In this document: positions 45,427-53,861 of the stretch, piece after piece
How the letters are laid out: every line of letters begins with the position of its first letter
Position numbering within the stretch: position 1 is the stretch's first letter
From: Steroidobacter gossypii
Lineage (GTDB): Bacteria; Pseudomonadota; Gammaproteobacteria; Steroidobacterales; Steroidobacteraceae
DNA: 64,000 nucleotides
NCBI RefSeq assembly: GCF_016801985.1
Contig: NZ_JAEVLS010000008.1
Location: forward strand, 186,001-250,000
Direction of reading: 5' to 3'
Notes under the pieces: generated by a model
What the model was told of the DNA's origin: nothing
The model's database searches: none
The model's input: only the letters and a program-made list of their open reading frames with translations
Made by a program: the position numbers and the translations under genes

Positions 45427-46314
45427 ATGATTCCCTACCCCGCGATCGATCCGATCATTTTCTCGGTGGGCCCGCTGGCCGTGCGCTGGTATGGGCTCAT
45501 GTATGTCATCGGCTTCGCCGCGGCATGGTGGCTGGCGCGGCGTCGGGCGGCGCGCCCGGATTCGAGCTGGCAGGCCACCGAAGTCGACGACCTGATTTTC
45601 TTTTCCGCCATCGGCGTGATCCTGGGCGGCCGCCTGGGCTGGATCCTGTTCTACGGCGGCGAACAGGTGCTCGCCGATCCGGTGGCCAGCATCCGCATCT
45701 GGGAAGGCGGCATGTCGTTCCACGGCGGTCTGATCGGGGTCCTGCTCGCGGTGCTGATTTTTGCGCGCCAGCGCGCACGTCGTTTCCCTGACGTGCTGGA
45801 CTTTCTCGCTCCCTTGCCGGGCCTGGGCATTCTCGCCGGCCGCATCGGCAACTTCATCAATGGCGAGTTGTGGGGCAAGCCGACCGAGGCGCCCTGGGCT
45901 TTCATCGTCGACCCTGCGCCGCTTTATCCGGTGCAGCGGCTCGAGGCCGAGCGCCTGTGCGAGCGCTTCGGCGTCGATCCGTGCGTGTTACATGTGCATG
46001 CCTCGCAGCTCTACGAGGGATTGCTGGAAGGCTTACTGCTGTTCATCGTGCTGTGGCTGTTCACTCGCAAGCCACGGCCGCGCCTGGCGCCATCGGGTTT
46101 GTTCCTGATCCTATACGGCGTGTGCCGATTCATCGTGGAGTTCGTGCGGGTGCCGGACGAGAATCGCGGCTATCTGCTGTTCGACTGGGTGACCATGGGC
46201 CAGTTGCTGTCGCTGCCAATGATCGTGGTGGGGGCCATTCTGCTGGCCTGGGCTTATCGTCAGCAGCAGGCCAGCGGCAACTACGGCGCCAAGCAGCTCG
46301 CGACCGCGTCATGA
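45427..46314 (+). CDS. lgt: Lgt, prolipoprotein diacylglyceryl transferase
   Basis: Lgt (295 aa; E. coli 291 aa) attaches diacylglycerol to the lipobox Cys of prolipoproteins in the inner membrane. Seven transmembrane segments are evident. The motifs YGLMYVIGF, the invariant MSFHGGLIG (with the His-Gly-Gly loop), [16 protein letters not shown], and, near the C-terminus, [15 protein letters not shown] match the family. It overlaps thyA by ATGA, the usual gammaproteobacterial pair. Confidence 0.96.
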   Translation: MIPYPAIDPIIFSVGPLAVRWYGLMYVIGFAAAWWLARRRAARPDSSWQATEVDDLIFFSAIGVILGGRLGWILFYGGEQVLADPVASIRIWEGGMSFHGGLIGVLLAVLIFARQRARRFPDVLDFLAPLPGLGILAGRIGNFINGELWGKPTEAPWAFIVDPAPLYPVQRLEAERLCERFGVDPCVLHVHASQLYEGLLEGLLLFIVLWLFTRKPRPRLAPSGLFLILYGVCRFIVEFVRVPDENRGYLLFDWVTMGQLLSLPMIVVGAILLAWAYRQQQASGNYGAKQLATAS

Positions 46315-47105
46315 TTCAGTATCTGCAGCTGTTGCGGCAGATCCGTGAGCACGGGCTGCGCAAGACCGATCGCACCGGCACGGGCACGCTGTCCGTGTTC
46401 GGTCATCAGGCGCGCTTCGATCTGTCACAAGGCTTTCCGCTGGTGACCACCAAGAAGCTGCACCTGAAGTCCATCATTTACGAGTTGCTCTGGTTCCTGA
46501 AGGGCGACACCAATATCAAATATCTCAACGACCACGGCGTCTCGATCTGGGACGAGTGGGCCGATGAGCACGGCGAGCTGGGCCCCATCTACGGCAAGCA
46601 GTGGCGCTCCTGGCCGGGGCCGGACGGCAAGACCATCGATCAGATCAGCCGCACCCTGGATCTGATTCGCCGCAATCCCGATTCACGCCGCATCATCGTC
46701 AACGCCTGGAACGTGGGCGAGCTGGAGCAGATGTCGCTCACGCCGTGTCATGCGCTGTTTCAGTTCTGGGTGGGCGAGGGCAAGCTGTCCTGCCAGCTGT
46801 ATCAACGCAGCGCCGACGTGTTCCTGGGCGTGCCGTTCAACATCGCCTCGTATGCGCTGCTGACGCACATGTTCGCTCAGCAATGCGATCTGGAGCCGGG
46901 CGAGTTCATCTGGACCGGCGGCGACTGCCACCTGTATCTGAATCATCTCGAGCAGGCCGACGAGCAGCTGAAGCGCCAGCCGTTCCCGCTGCCCAAACTC
47001 GCGATCAAGCGCAAGCCGCCCTCGATCTTCGAGTACGAGTACGAAGATTTTCAGATCCTCGACTACCAGGCGCATCCTTCCATCAAGGCTCCTATCGCGG
47101 TTTGA
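46311..47105 (+). CDS. thyA: ThyA, thymidylate synthase
   Basis: ThyA (264 aa, same length as E. coli) methylates dUMP using methylene-tetrahydrofolate. The catalytic Cys is residue 146 in [13 protein letters not shown]. Also visible are [65 protein letters not shown] and [10 protein letters not shown]. The start overlaps the lgt stop. The folate product is recycled by FolA, encoded two genes downstream. Confidence 0.98.
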   Translation: MIQYLQLLRQIREHGLRKTDRTGTGTLSVFGHQARFDLSQGFPLVTTKKLHLKSIIYELLWFLKGDTNIKYLNDHGVSIWDEWADEHGELGPIYGKQWRSWPGPDGKTIDQISRTLDLIRRNPDSRRIIVNAWNVGELEQMSLTPCHALFQFWVGEGKLSCQLYQRSADVFLGVPFNIASYALLTHMFAQQCDLEPGEFIWTGGDCHLYLNHLEQADEQLKRQPFPLPKLAIKRKPPSIFEYEYEDFQILDYQAHPSIKAPIAV

Positions 47106-47135
47106 CGGCCGTCTCAAGCTCACCTTTCATCCAAC

Positions 47136-47789
47136 ATGCCCAAGCAGAACCGTCGCACTCAGTCGCGCAACAAGACGCGCGCGCCCACTAAGTCCACTCG
47201 TACCTCCCAGCAGCGGGGCTCGCAAAAGAAGTCGGTGCGCAAAGCCGGCCGGCCAGTTCGCAGGAAGCGCGCCGTGTCCCTGGCGACTTCGCCGCTGGTC
47301 GAAGCGCGCGATTCGGCGATTCACGGTCGCGGCGTGTACGCGATCGCGCCGATCAAGAAAGGCACGCGGATCATCGAATATCTCGGCGAGCGCATTTCGC
47401 ATGCCGAAGCGGACGAGCGCTATGAGCAGAAGGGCGACGACGACGGTCACACGTTCCTGTTCATCGCCAGCAACCGCACCGTGATCGACGCCGGCGTGAA
47501 CGGCAACGACGCGCGCTTCATCAATCACAGCTGCAATCCCAATTGCGAGACGGTGATCGAGAACAGTCGCGTGTTCATCGACGCCATCCGCAACATCAAG
47601 CCGGGCGAGGAGCTGGGCTACGACTATCAGCTCACCTGGGAGAGCACCGACGATCCGGCCGAGCTGGCCTTGTATGCGTGCCGCTGCGGCGCCCGGAAAT
47701 GTCGCGGCACCATGCTCGACAAGGAGCCGACCGACAAGCGCGAGGTCGAGAAGAAAAAGGCAAAAGCCAAGAAGAAGGCCCGCAAGTAA
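47136..47789 (+). CDS. SET-domain protein lysine methyltransferase with histone-tail-like N-terminus
   Basis: A 217-aa protein. Residues 1-46 are extremely basic and low-complexity (RRTQSRNKTRAPTK, KKSVRKAGRPVRRKR), resembling a histone tail. Residues about 50-190 are a complete SET domain: HGRGVYAIAPIKKGTRIIEYLG, then the SAM/active-site knot RFINHSCNPNC (128-138), GYDYQ at 161-165 and a post-SET Cys cluster (C182, C184, C189). The C-terminal tail is Lys-rich. Such domains transfer methyl from SAM to protein lysines. The substrate here is unknown. No strong ribosome-binding site was seen. Confidence 0.9.
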   Translation: MPKQNRRTQSRNKTRAPTKSTRTSQQRGSQKKSVRKAGRPVRRKRAVSLATSPLVEARDSAIHGRGVYAIAPIKKGTRIIEYLGERISHAEADERYEQKGDDDGHTFLFIASNRTVIDAGVNGNDARFINHSCNPNCETVIENSRVFIDAIRNIKPGEELGYDYQLTWESTDDPAELALYACRCGARKCRGTMLDKEPTDKREVEKKKAKAKKKARK

Positions 47790-47793
47790 CCCC

Positions 47794-47820
47794 CTGACCA
47801 GTCACCAGTCAGTCGTCACT
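47794..47820. repeat. GTCA-type repeat between the SET gene and folA
   Basis: The words CTGACCAGTCACCAGTCAGTCGTCACT fill the 34-base gap between the SET gene and folA. They match words of the repeats near 8.8 kb and 29.0 kb. Confidence 0.5.
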
Positions 47821-47823
47821 TCC

Positions 47824-48312
47824 ATGTTATCCATCATCGTCGCGGTGGCCGACAACGGCGTCATCGGCAGCGGCAATCAGCTGCCGTGGCGGCTGCCCGA
47901 CGATCTGAAACGTTTCAAAGCGCTGAGCCTGGGCAAGCCCATCGTGATGGGACGCAAGACCTTCGACTCCATCGGCCGGCCACTGCCCGGACGTTTGAAC
48001 ATCGTGATTTCGCGCCAGCCGGGCCTGCGGATTCCCGGTTGTCAGGTCGTGACCTCGATCGACGACGCACTGGTCGCGGCGCAGCCCGCGCCCGAGATCG
48101 TTATCGTGGGTGGCGCCGACATCTATCGACAGATCCTGCCGCGAGTGCAGACCATCCACCTCACCCGCGTGCACGCGACCGTCCAAGGCGACGTGTCGTT
48201 CCCCGAGTTGCCGTCCGAAGAGTGGCGCGAAGTCGCAAAGGAGTATCATCCCGCCGACGAGCGTCATGCCCACGCCTTCACCTTCAGCACGCTGGAGAGG
48301 ATTCGCCCATGA
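47824..48312 (+). CDS. folA: FolA, dihydrofolate reductase
   Basis: FolA (162 aa; E. coli 159 aa) reduces dihydrofolate with NADPH. It has IIVAVADNGVIGSGNQLPWRLPDDLKRFK with the catalytic Asp in the second half, IVMGRKTFDSIGRPLPGRLNIVISR, and IVIVGGADIYRQILPRV. The start is MLSIIVAVADN. Longer upstream frames cross the SET gene's end. It overlaps the next gene by four bases. Confidence 0.97.
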   Translation: MLSIIVAVADNGVIGSGNQLPWRLPDDLKRFKALSLGKPIVMGRKTFDSIGRPLPGRLNIVISRQPGLRIPGCQVVTSIDDALVAAQPAPEIVIVGGADIYRQILPRVQTIHLTRVHATVQGDVSFPELPSEEWREVAKEYHPADERHAHAFTFSTLERIRP

Positions 48313-48677
48313 AGACGCGTTACAACTGTGCGACTTGCCCGGGATATTGCTGCAGCCACTCACGCATCGCCATCAGCGAGTTCGATATCGCGCGGCTGGC
48401 CAAACATTTCGGCCTGTCGCACGAGGAGGCGAAGCGGAAGTTCACCTACAACTACAAGACCAAGGACGTCGACGAGCAGATCCTGCGTCACCAGAAGGAT
48501 CATATCTACAAGACCATCTGCCGCTTCTTCGACCGCGACGAGCGGCGTTGCACGGTGTACGAAGCGCGGCCGAATGTTTGTCGCAAGTATCCGTATGGCA
48601 ATCGCTGCGGATATGCCGAGTTCCTGAAGTTCGAACGCGAGCACCAGGGCGACGACGAGTTCATCCCCTCGGCATGA
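48309..48677 (+). CDS. YkgJ family cysteine-cluster protein
   Basis: A 122-aa protein of the YkgJ/UPF0153 zinc- or iron-chelating family, with [21 protein letters not shown] at the start (Cys cluster) and [27 protein letters not shown] further on. Eight or more cysteines point to metal binding. A molecular role has not been established. ATGA coupling with folA. Confidence 0.9.
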   Translation: MKTRYNCATCPGYCCSHSRIAISEFDIARLAKHFGLSHEEAKRKFTYNYKTKDVDEQILRHQKDHIYKTICRFFDRDERRCTVYEARPNVCRKYPYGNRCGYAEFLKFEREHQGDDEFIPSA

Positions 48678-48678
48678 G

Positions 48679-49380
48679 ATGCGGCTGAACAAGTACATCA
48701 GCGAGACCGGACTGTGCTCGCGGCGTGAGGCCGATGCACGAATCGAAGCGGGGCGGGTCACGATCAACGGAGTGGTCGCAACCCTCGGCACGCAGGTCAA
48801 GGAAGGCGACGTGGTTTGCGTCGACGGTCAGCCGGTCGGCGGTGAGCAGAAACACGTCTACATCGCGCTCAACAAGCCGGTCGGGGTGATCTGCACCACC
48901 GACCGCGAGATCCCCGGCAACATCACCGATTTTGTCGGCTACCCCGAGCGCATCTTTCCGATCGGCCGGCTGGACAAGGAGTCCGAAGGCCTGATCCTGC
49001 TGACCAACAACGGCGATATCGTCAACGAGATCCTGCGGGTCGAAAACGCGCACGAGAAGGAATATGTCGTGACGGTCGATCGGCCGGTCACGGAGATCTT
49101 CTTAAACGGCATGGCGAGCGGGGTGCGCATCCTCGGCACCGTGACCCGGCCCTGCAAAGTAAAACGGATCGGGCCGGCCACGTTTCGCATCATCCTGACC
49201 CAGGGATTGAACCGCCAGATCCGCCGCATGTGCTCGTTCTTCGGCTACAAAGTGTTGCGCCTGCAACGCGTGCGCATCATCAATTTGACATTGGACGGTC
49301 TGAAAGTGGGGCAGTGGCGCGAACTGCAGGACCGCGAAGTGCGCGCTTTGCTGCCCCACAAGCCTGGATTCAACTTCTAG
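48679..49380 (+). CDS. rluF: RluF-type 23S rRNA pseudouridine synthase
   Basis: A 233-aa RsuA-family pseudouridine synthase. An N-terminal S4 domain ([22 protein letters not shown]) is followed by the catalytic domain with [15 protein letters not shown], the catalytic Asp99 in [19 protein letters not shown], and [28 protein letters not shown], which is typical of RluF (U2604 of 23S rRNA; E. coli 290 aa). E. coli RluF is longer, so RluF or a short relative such as RluB-like cannot be settled, but the QIRRMC motif favours RluF. It begins two bases after the previous stop. Confidence 0.85.
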   Translation: MRLNKYISETGLCSRREADARIEAGRVTINGVVATLGTQVKEGDVVCVDGQPVGGEQKHVYIALNKPVGVICTTDREIPGNITDFVGYPERIFPIGRLDKESEGLILLTNNGDIVNEILRVENAHEKEYVVTVDRPVTEIFLNGMASGVRILGTVTRPCKVKRIGPATFRIILTQGLNRQIRRMCSFFGYKVLRLQRVRIINLTLDGLKVGQWRELQDREVRALLPHKPGFNF

Positions 49381-49449
49381 CGGGCCGCTCGTCGGGCAGC
49401 TTGCCGGGGTCGCTGGACGCTGGCGGCAGCGCCACAGTAGGCTTTCGCC

Positions 49450-50343
49450 GTGGACTCCGACTACGAAGTACAAACCCGGGTGACGGGGCTGGACGAGCTG
49501 CGAGTCAGGCGCCCTGGCCAGGCGTGCCTGGTCGTCATCCATGCGCCGGTGCAAGCCGACTTGGGGCGACGTTATGTCCTCGACAGATCCACCACCACGG
49601 TGGGGCGCGGTCGGGACAATGACATTGTATTACCGAGCGACTGTGTGTCCCGCCGTCACGCCCGCCTCGAACAGCGCGCCGGCCAGCTGTTCGTGGTGGA
49701 TCTTGCGTCCACCAACGGCACCTTCGTCAACGACGACGAGCATTCGGTGCGCGAGCGCCAGCTGCAGCGGGGCGACCGCCTGAAAATCGGCGATACCATT
49801 TTCAAATATCTGTCGGGCTCGGACATCGAGCTGCAATATCACGAGATCATTCATCGCATGACCGTCACCGACGGTCTGACCGATCTGGCCAATCGCAAGC
49901 TGCTCGATTCGGTGCTGGAAGAGGAGATCCCGCGAGCGCGCCGCCACGGCCGGGATCTGTCGCTGCTGATGCTCGACATCGATCATTTCAAGAGCATCAA
50001 CGACACGCACGGCCATCTCACCGGCGACTCGGTGCTGCGCGGCCTGGCCAGCATCCTGCAGCGTCGGCTGCGGCCCGGCGATCGGATCGGCCGCTATGGC
50101 GGCGAAGAATTCTGCGTCATCCTGCCTGAAACCTCTCTGCACAATGCCGCGAAGATAGGCGAGGACCTGCGGTCTCTGGTCGAGGCGCATGCGTTCGTCG
50201 CCGAGGACAAACACATTCAGGTCACCATTTCGGTGGGCGCCGGCGCGTTGCACGACGGCATGACCCTGGCCGATCTGTATCGAACCGCGGACGAGATGCT
50301 CTACAAGGCGAAGCGGACCGGAAGAAACAAAGTCTGCGCTTGA
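49450..50343 (+). CDS. FHA-GGDEF diguanylate cyclase
   Basis: A 297-aa protein with an N-terminal FHA domain (about 40-118; TVGRGRDNDIVL, SRRHARL, DLASTNGTFVN), which binds phosphothreonine peptides, and a C-terminal GGDEF domain (about 135-297). The active-site GGEEF is at 217-221, and RPGD at 208-211 is the inhibitory I-site five residues upstream, so it should make c-di-GMP and be product-inhibited. The start is GTG. No kinase gene is adjacent, so the phosphopeptide partner is unknown. It converges on glmS with 19 bases between stops. Confidence 0.93.
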   Translation: MDSDYEVQTRVTGLDELRVRRPGQACLVVIHAPVQADLGRRYVLDRSTTTVGRGRDNDIVLPSDCVSRRHARLEQRAGQLFVVDLASTNGTFVNDDEHSVRERQLQRGDRLKIGDTIFKYLSGSDIELQYHEIIHRMTVTDGLTDLANRKLLDSVLEEEIPRARRHGRDLSLLMLDIDHFKSINDTHGHLTGDSVLRGLASILQRRLRPGDRIGRYGGEEFCVILPETSLHNAAKIGEDLRSLVEAHAFVAEDKHIQVTISVGAGALHDGMTLADLYRTADEMLYKAKRTGRNKVCA

Positions 50344-50362
50344 GCTCCGGTCCGCGCGGCCG

Positions 50363-52183
50363 TCATTCCACGGTCACCGACTTTGCCAGATTGCGCGGCT
50401 GGTCGATGTTTCTGTCCTTGGCCAACGCCACGTGATACGCGAGCAGTTGCAAGGGAATATTCATCAGCAGCGGGTCCAGCTCGGGCTCGGATTTGGGGAC
50501 CTCGATCATGCCATTGACGGGAACCGGCAGCGGTTCGCCGCGATGGGTGATGGCGTAGATCGGGCCGCTGCGGGCGCGGATTTCTTCCAGGGTCGAGACA
50601 TTCTTCGGGAACAGATCGTCGCGAGGCATGATGACCACAGTCGGTGTCGTCGGGCTGATGAGCGCCAGCGGGCCGTGTTTGAGCTCGGAGGCCGGATAGG
50701 CCTCGGCGTGCAGATAGCTGATCTCTTTGAGCTTCAATGCCCCTTCCATGGCGATCGGATAGCCCGAGGCGCGACCGACGAAATAAGCGTTGTCGTGCGG
50801 GGCCAGTTCGCAGGCGATTCTGGCGATGTGCGGCTCCATCGCGAGGATTTCTTCCACCTGCGCCGGCAGGGCTTCGAGCGCTTTGAGCAGTCGTGCGCCA
50901 TGCGCCGTCGACATGTCTCGAATGCGGCCGAGATGGATGGCCAGCAGGGCAAACGCCACTGCAGTGGACGTGAACGTCTTGGTGGAAACGACGGCGATCT
51001 CAGGGCCGGCGTGCAAATAAATTCCGCGACCGCACTCGCGCGCGATCATGCTGCCCACGGCGTTGACGATGCCGAGCACGCGACCGCCTTTACGCTTCAC
51101 TTCTCGCACGGCGGCGAGCGTGTCGAATGTTTCGCCCGATTGGCTGACCGCGATGTACAGCGTGTCCTGCTCGATCACCGGATTGCGATAACGGAATTCC
51201 GATGCGGGCTCCGCATTTGCCGGCACGCGAGCCATTTGTTCGATCAGGTGCGCGCCGACACATCCGGCAATGTAGGCCGAGCCGCAGCCAAGGATCTTCA
51301 CGCGGCGGATTTCCAGTAGCTCGCGCGCTGCCATTTCCAGGCCGCCGATATGCGTTGTCTGGAAGCGCGTCTCGAGTCGGCCGCTCAAGGTGCGGCGGAT
51401 GGACTCGGGCTGTTCGGCGATCTCCTTGCGCATGAAATGCGAATAGCCTTCCTTGTCGAAGGATTGGTCGGTCCATGGAATCGTCGAGGGCGTCTTGGCG
51501 GTGGCGCCGCCGTCGAGCGTGGAGGTTTCGAAACCGTCGGCGCGAATGACCGCGATCTCACCGTCATCCAGATGCACGACGCTCTGGGTGTGACGCACGA
51601 GCGCCGATGGATCGGACGCAACAAACATTTCACGTTCGCCGATGCCGAGCACGACCGGGCTGCCGTTGCGTGCGACTACGATGATTTCAGGCCGCTCGGC
51701 GTCGAGCACGGCGAGACCATACGTTCCTGTGACGTGCCGCAGGGCTCCGCGAACCCGGTCTTCCAGGGTGTCGGCGGACACGGTCGCGATCAAATGAGCC
51801 AGCACTTCGGAATCGGTTTCGGAGCGGAATGTCACGCCACTGGCTTCCAGCTTGGCGCGCAGCTGAGCCGCGTTCTCGACGATGCCGTTGTGAACGACAG
51901 CAAAACGTTCGCTGCCGTCCGTATGAGGATGCGCGTTACGGTCGCTGGGTTCGCCGTGTGTCGCCCAGCGGGTGTGCGCGATGCCGGTGCTTCCTTTCAA
52001 GCGTTCGGGCAGGGAACGTTCCAGGTCGCGGACCTTGCCCTTGCTTTTGTAGATGCTGAGCTTGTCGTTGCGTGCGCAGGCGATCCCGGCTGAATCGTAG
52101 CCGCGATATTCGAGTCGCCGCAGACCTTCCACGAGAATCGGCGCCGCTTCACGCTTGCCGATGTAACCGACGATGCCGCACAT
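50363..52183 (-). CDS. glmS: GlmS, glutamine-fructose-6-phosphate aminotransferase (isomerising)
   Basis: GlmS (606 aa; E. coli 609 aa) makes glucosamine 6-phosphate for cell-wall and LPS synthesis. The glutaminase domain begins MCGIVGYIGKREAAPILVEG with the nucleophilic Cys at position 2, followed by LEYRGYDSAGIA, THTRWATHGEPS-type (AHTRWATHG), and the isomerase domain with GCGSAYIAGCVGAHLIE, VSQSGETFDTL, STKTFTSTAVAF, and the C-terminal LAKSVTVE. The start at MCGIV is certain because Cys must be the first residue after Met. The upstream small gene ends 22 bases away. Confidence 0.97.
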   Translation of the reverse strand: MCGIVGYIGKREAAPILVEGLRRLEYRGYDSAGIACARNDKLSIYKSKGKVRDLERSLPERLKGSTGIAHTRWATHGEPSDRNAHPHTDGSERFAVVHNGIVENAAQLRAKLEASGVTFRSETDSEVLAHLIATVSADTLEDRVRGALRHVTGTYGLAVLDAERPEIIVVARNGSPVVLGIGEREMFVASDPSALVRHTQSVVHLDDGEIAVIRADGFETSTLDGGATAKTPSTIPWTDQSFDKEGYSHFMRKEIAEQPESIRRTLSGRLETRFQTTHIGGLEMAARELLEIRRVKILGCGSAYIAGCVGAHLIEQMARVPANAEPASEFRYRNPVIEQDTLYIAVSQSGETFDTLAAVREVKRKGGRVLGIVNAVGSMIARECGRGIYLHAGPEIAVVSTKTFTSTAVAFALLAIHLGRIRDMSTAHGARLLKALEALPAQVEEILAMEPHIARIACELAPHDNAYFVGRASGYPIAMEGALKLKEISYLHAEAYPASELKHGPLALISPTTPTVVIMPRDDLFPKNVSTLEEIRARSGPIYAITHRGEPLPVPVNGMIEVPKSEPELDPLLMNIPLQLLAYHVALAKDRNIDQPRNLAKSVTVE

Positions 52184-52205
52184 GATGAATTTTCCCAACC
52201 AGCCT

Positions 52206-52520
52206 TCAGCCGTAAATGATTCTGCGGATCTGGCGCTCGCTGTACTCGGGCGCCCGAAAGCGTCGGCCCGCCAGTTCTTCGCTGATCTGCAGATAGATGG
52301 CCCGGTTCGAAAGGCCCTGCGCTTGCAGGGCGAGATGGCGGCGGCGCACGAACTCTTCCGGCGCTTCGCTCATGAACGCCAGGACCTCGTTCACCAGCCG
52401 GGCCGCCTCCTGAGGTGAAAGACGGCTGGAGCGGGCCAGATACTCGACCAGCTCTCCCATTTCTTCCTGCGCTCCCTTCGATACCGATGCGGAGTGGGAG
52501 TCTGCCGACTGGTGGGTCAT
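52206..52520 (-). CDS. Conserved small protein upstream of glmS
   Basis: A 104-aa protein of unknown function. The first half is Ser- and Glu-rich, the middle (EYLARSSRLSPQEAARLVNEVLAF) looks helical, and the C-terminal half (GLSNRAIYLQISEELAGRRF, EYSERQIRRIIYG) resembles a small helix-turn-helix. It sits 22 bases before glmS on the same strand, suggesting a co-transcribed, possibly regulatory, gene. An inverted repeat lies immediately upstream of its start. I do not recognise the family. Confidence 0.65.
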   Translation of the reverse strand: MTHQSADSHSASVSKGAQEEMGELVEYLARSSRLSPQEAARLVNEVLAFMSEAPEEFVRRRHLALQAQGLSNRAIYLQISEELAGRRFRAPEYSERQIRRIIYG

Positions 52521-52529
52521 TTACCAATC

Positions 52530-52554
52530 ATCCTGCCCGATTTCGGGCAAGGAT
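52530..52554 (-). promoter_or_regulatory. Inverted repeat upstream of the small gene before glmS
   Basis: ATCCTGCCCGA and TCGGGCA(A)GGAT form an eleven-base-arm dyad (one bulged base, two-base centre) ten bases upstream of the ATG of the 104-residue gene. It could be an operator read as DNA, or a hairpin in the leader RNA controlling the small gene and glmS. It is not followed by a T-run, so it is not a standard terminator. Confidence 0.6.
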
Positions 52555-52648
52555 AGCGCGATTTCGACCGCTGCAGCCATGCCAGGGCTGACGAGTTCAT
52601 CCGCCTGCGCCGGGAGCTTCAGGCGGCATCCCGTCAGGGATTCCAGCC

Positions 52649-53338
52649 TCACTTCCCGAAGATCACGAGGTGCTGCAAAGGCAGGCTGCGCACCGTTTTC
52701 TGGTGCCGGAAACCGGCAGCCGTCAGCTCACGGATGATCTGCCGCTCCGTCATCTTGTGAACCGGCTTGATCATGACCTTCGGATCCTCCGCCCGGTACT
52801 CGATCAGCGCGACCCGCCCGCCCGGTTTGAGCGCCGCGCGCACCTTGGTCATCGTTTCGAGGGGGAATTCCAGCTCGTGATACACATCGACCATGAACAG
52901 CAGGTCGACACTGTTGGGCTCGAGATTCGGATCGCTGGGCGTACCGAGCACGGTCGTCACATTGTCGACGCCGCCACGCCGTGCCCGTTCGGAAATGATC
53001 CGAAGCATGCGCGGCTCCACATCGATGGCGAGCACACGTCCTTTCTGACCCACCAAGGGCGCGATCCGAAAGCTGTAATAACCGGAGCCCGCGCCCAGAT
53101 CGGCAATGGTCTGACCCGCTTTGATCTCCAGCGCATCGATGACCAGCTGCGGACGTTCCTCCGCCTCGCGCTCGGGCCGTTCCAGCCACGTTGCGCCAGC
53201 GGGCCCCATGACATGCGCGATTTCACGGCCCAAATAAAATTTCCCGATGCCGTCCGGATCGTGTTCAACGCGGGTTTCGTAAGGCGCAGCTTGGGCAAAG
53301 ACGCTGCTGCCAGAACAAAGCAGCAGTGCAACGAGCAA
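52649..53338 (-). CDS. Exported SAM-dependent methyltransferase
   Basis: A protein of about 229 aa with a signal peptide (VALLLCSGSSVFAQA) and a class I methyltransferase fold: TIADLGAGSGYYSFRIAPLVGQKGRVLAID, then GTPSDPNLEPNSVDLLFMVDVYHEL and LKPGGRVALIEY. The GAGSGYY motif is the SAM-binding loop. No in-frame ATG precedes the signal. A TTG at 53338 is used here, and a CTG overlapping the preceding stop at 53347-53350 is an alternative. Because SAM is made in the cytoplasm, an exported methyltransferase is puzzling, but the same architecture is common in databases of such proteins. Confidence 0.8.
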   Translation of the reverse strand: MLVALLLCSGSSVFAQAAPYETRVEHDPDGIGKFYLGREIAHVMGPAGATWLERPEREAEERPQLVIDALEIKAGQTIADLGAGSGYYSFRIAPLVGQKGRVLAIDVEPRMLRIISERARRGGVDNVTTVLGTPSDPNLEPNSVDLLFMVDVYHELEFPLETMTKVRAALKPGGRVALIEYRAEDPKVMIKPVHKMTERQIIRELTAAGFRHQKTVRSLPLQHLVIFGK

Positions 53339-53346
53339 CGCCTGTG

Positions 53347-53736
53347 TCAGCCGTCGTTGCGACTCAGATACAAATAGATGTAGCTGGTGACGAACAGCAC
53401 ACAGACGCTGCAGGCGAAGATGATGCCCCAGCCGGCCGCAATGATGGCGAACACGTTGAGCGAGCCGGTCGAGCCAGCCGCCTGGGCCGACATCGATCCG
53501 AAGACCGAAGTAATCGCGAATGCGGTGACGCAACTGAACGTCCATTTCATCAGATAGCCGGGCAGGTAGATTCGCATACTGCGGTTGTGCCGGTAAGCGG
53601 CCGCCCGCGTCAGTCGATCGCCGCGGCTGGCATCCTTGAACAGCCAGAACGGCCACAGGTAGCGGAACAGCACCAACGACAACGGCATGTCGAGGTAGTG
53701 CGAGGTGAAAGCTGCACCAGAAGAGCGCGGCGTCAT
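53347..53736 (-). CDS. Small membrane protein of unknown function
   Basis: A 129-aa protein with a basic-aromatic N-terminal part (LSLVLFRYLWPFWLFKDASR) and two clearly hydrophobic helices (about 64-82 and 94-122, the latter ending SYIYLYLSRNDG). It is adjacent to the exported methyltransferase, with which it may be read. I do not recognise it. The chosen ATG gives the longest plausible form. Confidence 0.65.
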   Translation of the reverse strand: MTPRSSGAAFTSHYLDMPLSLVLFRYLWPFWLFKDASRGDRLTRAAAYRHNRSMRIYLPGYLMKWTFSCVTAFAITSVFGSMSAQAAGSTGSLNVFAIIAAGWGIIFACSVCVLFVTSYIYLYLSRNDG

Positions 53737-53861
53737 CGTCGGTTACCCGGTCATGTTTTCAGGGCGTCGCCTGTGTGGCGCTCGCCTCAGAATAGATGTC
53801 TCCAGCCGGGCGATGGTTCCGTTCGTGGTCGGAAGACTCACCGAAAGTGGCCAGTCGATCG

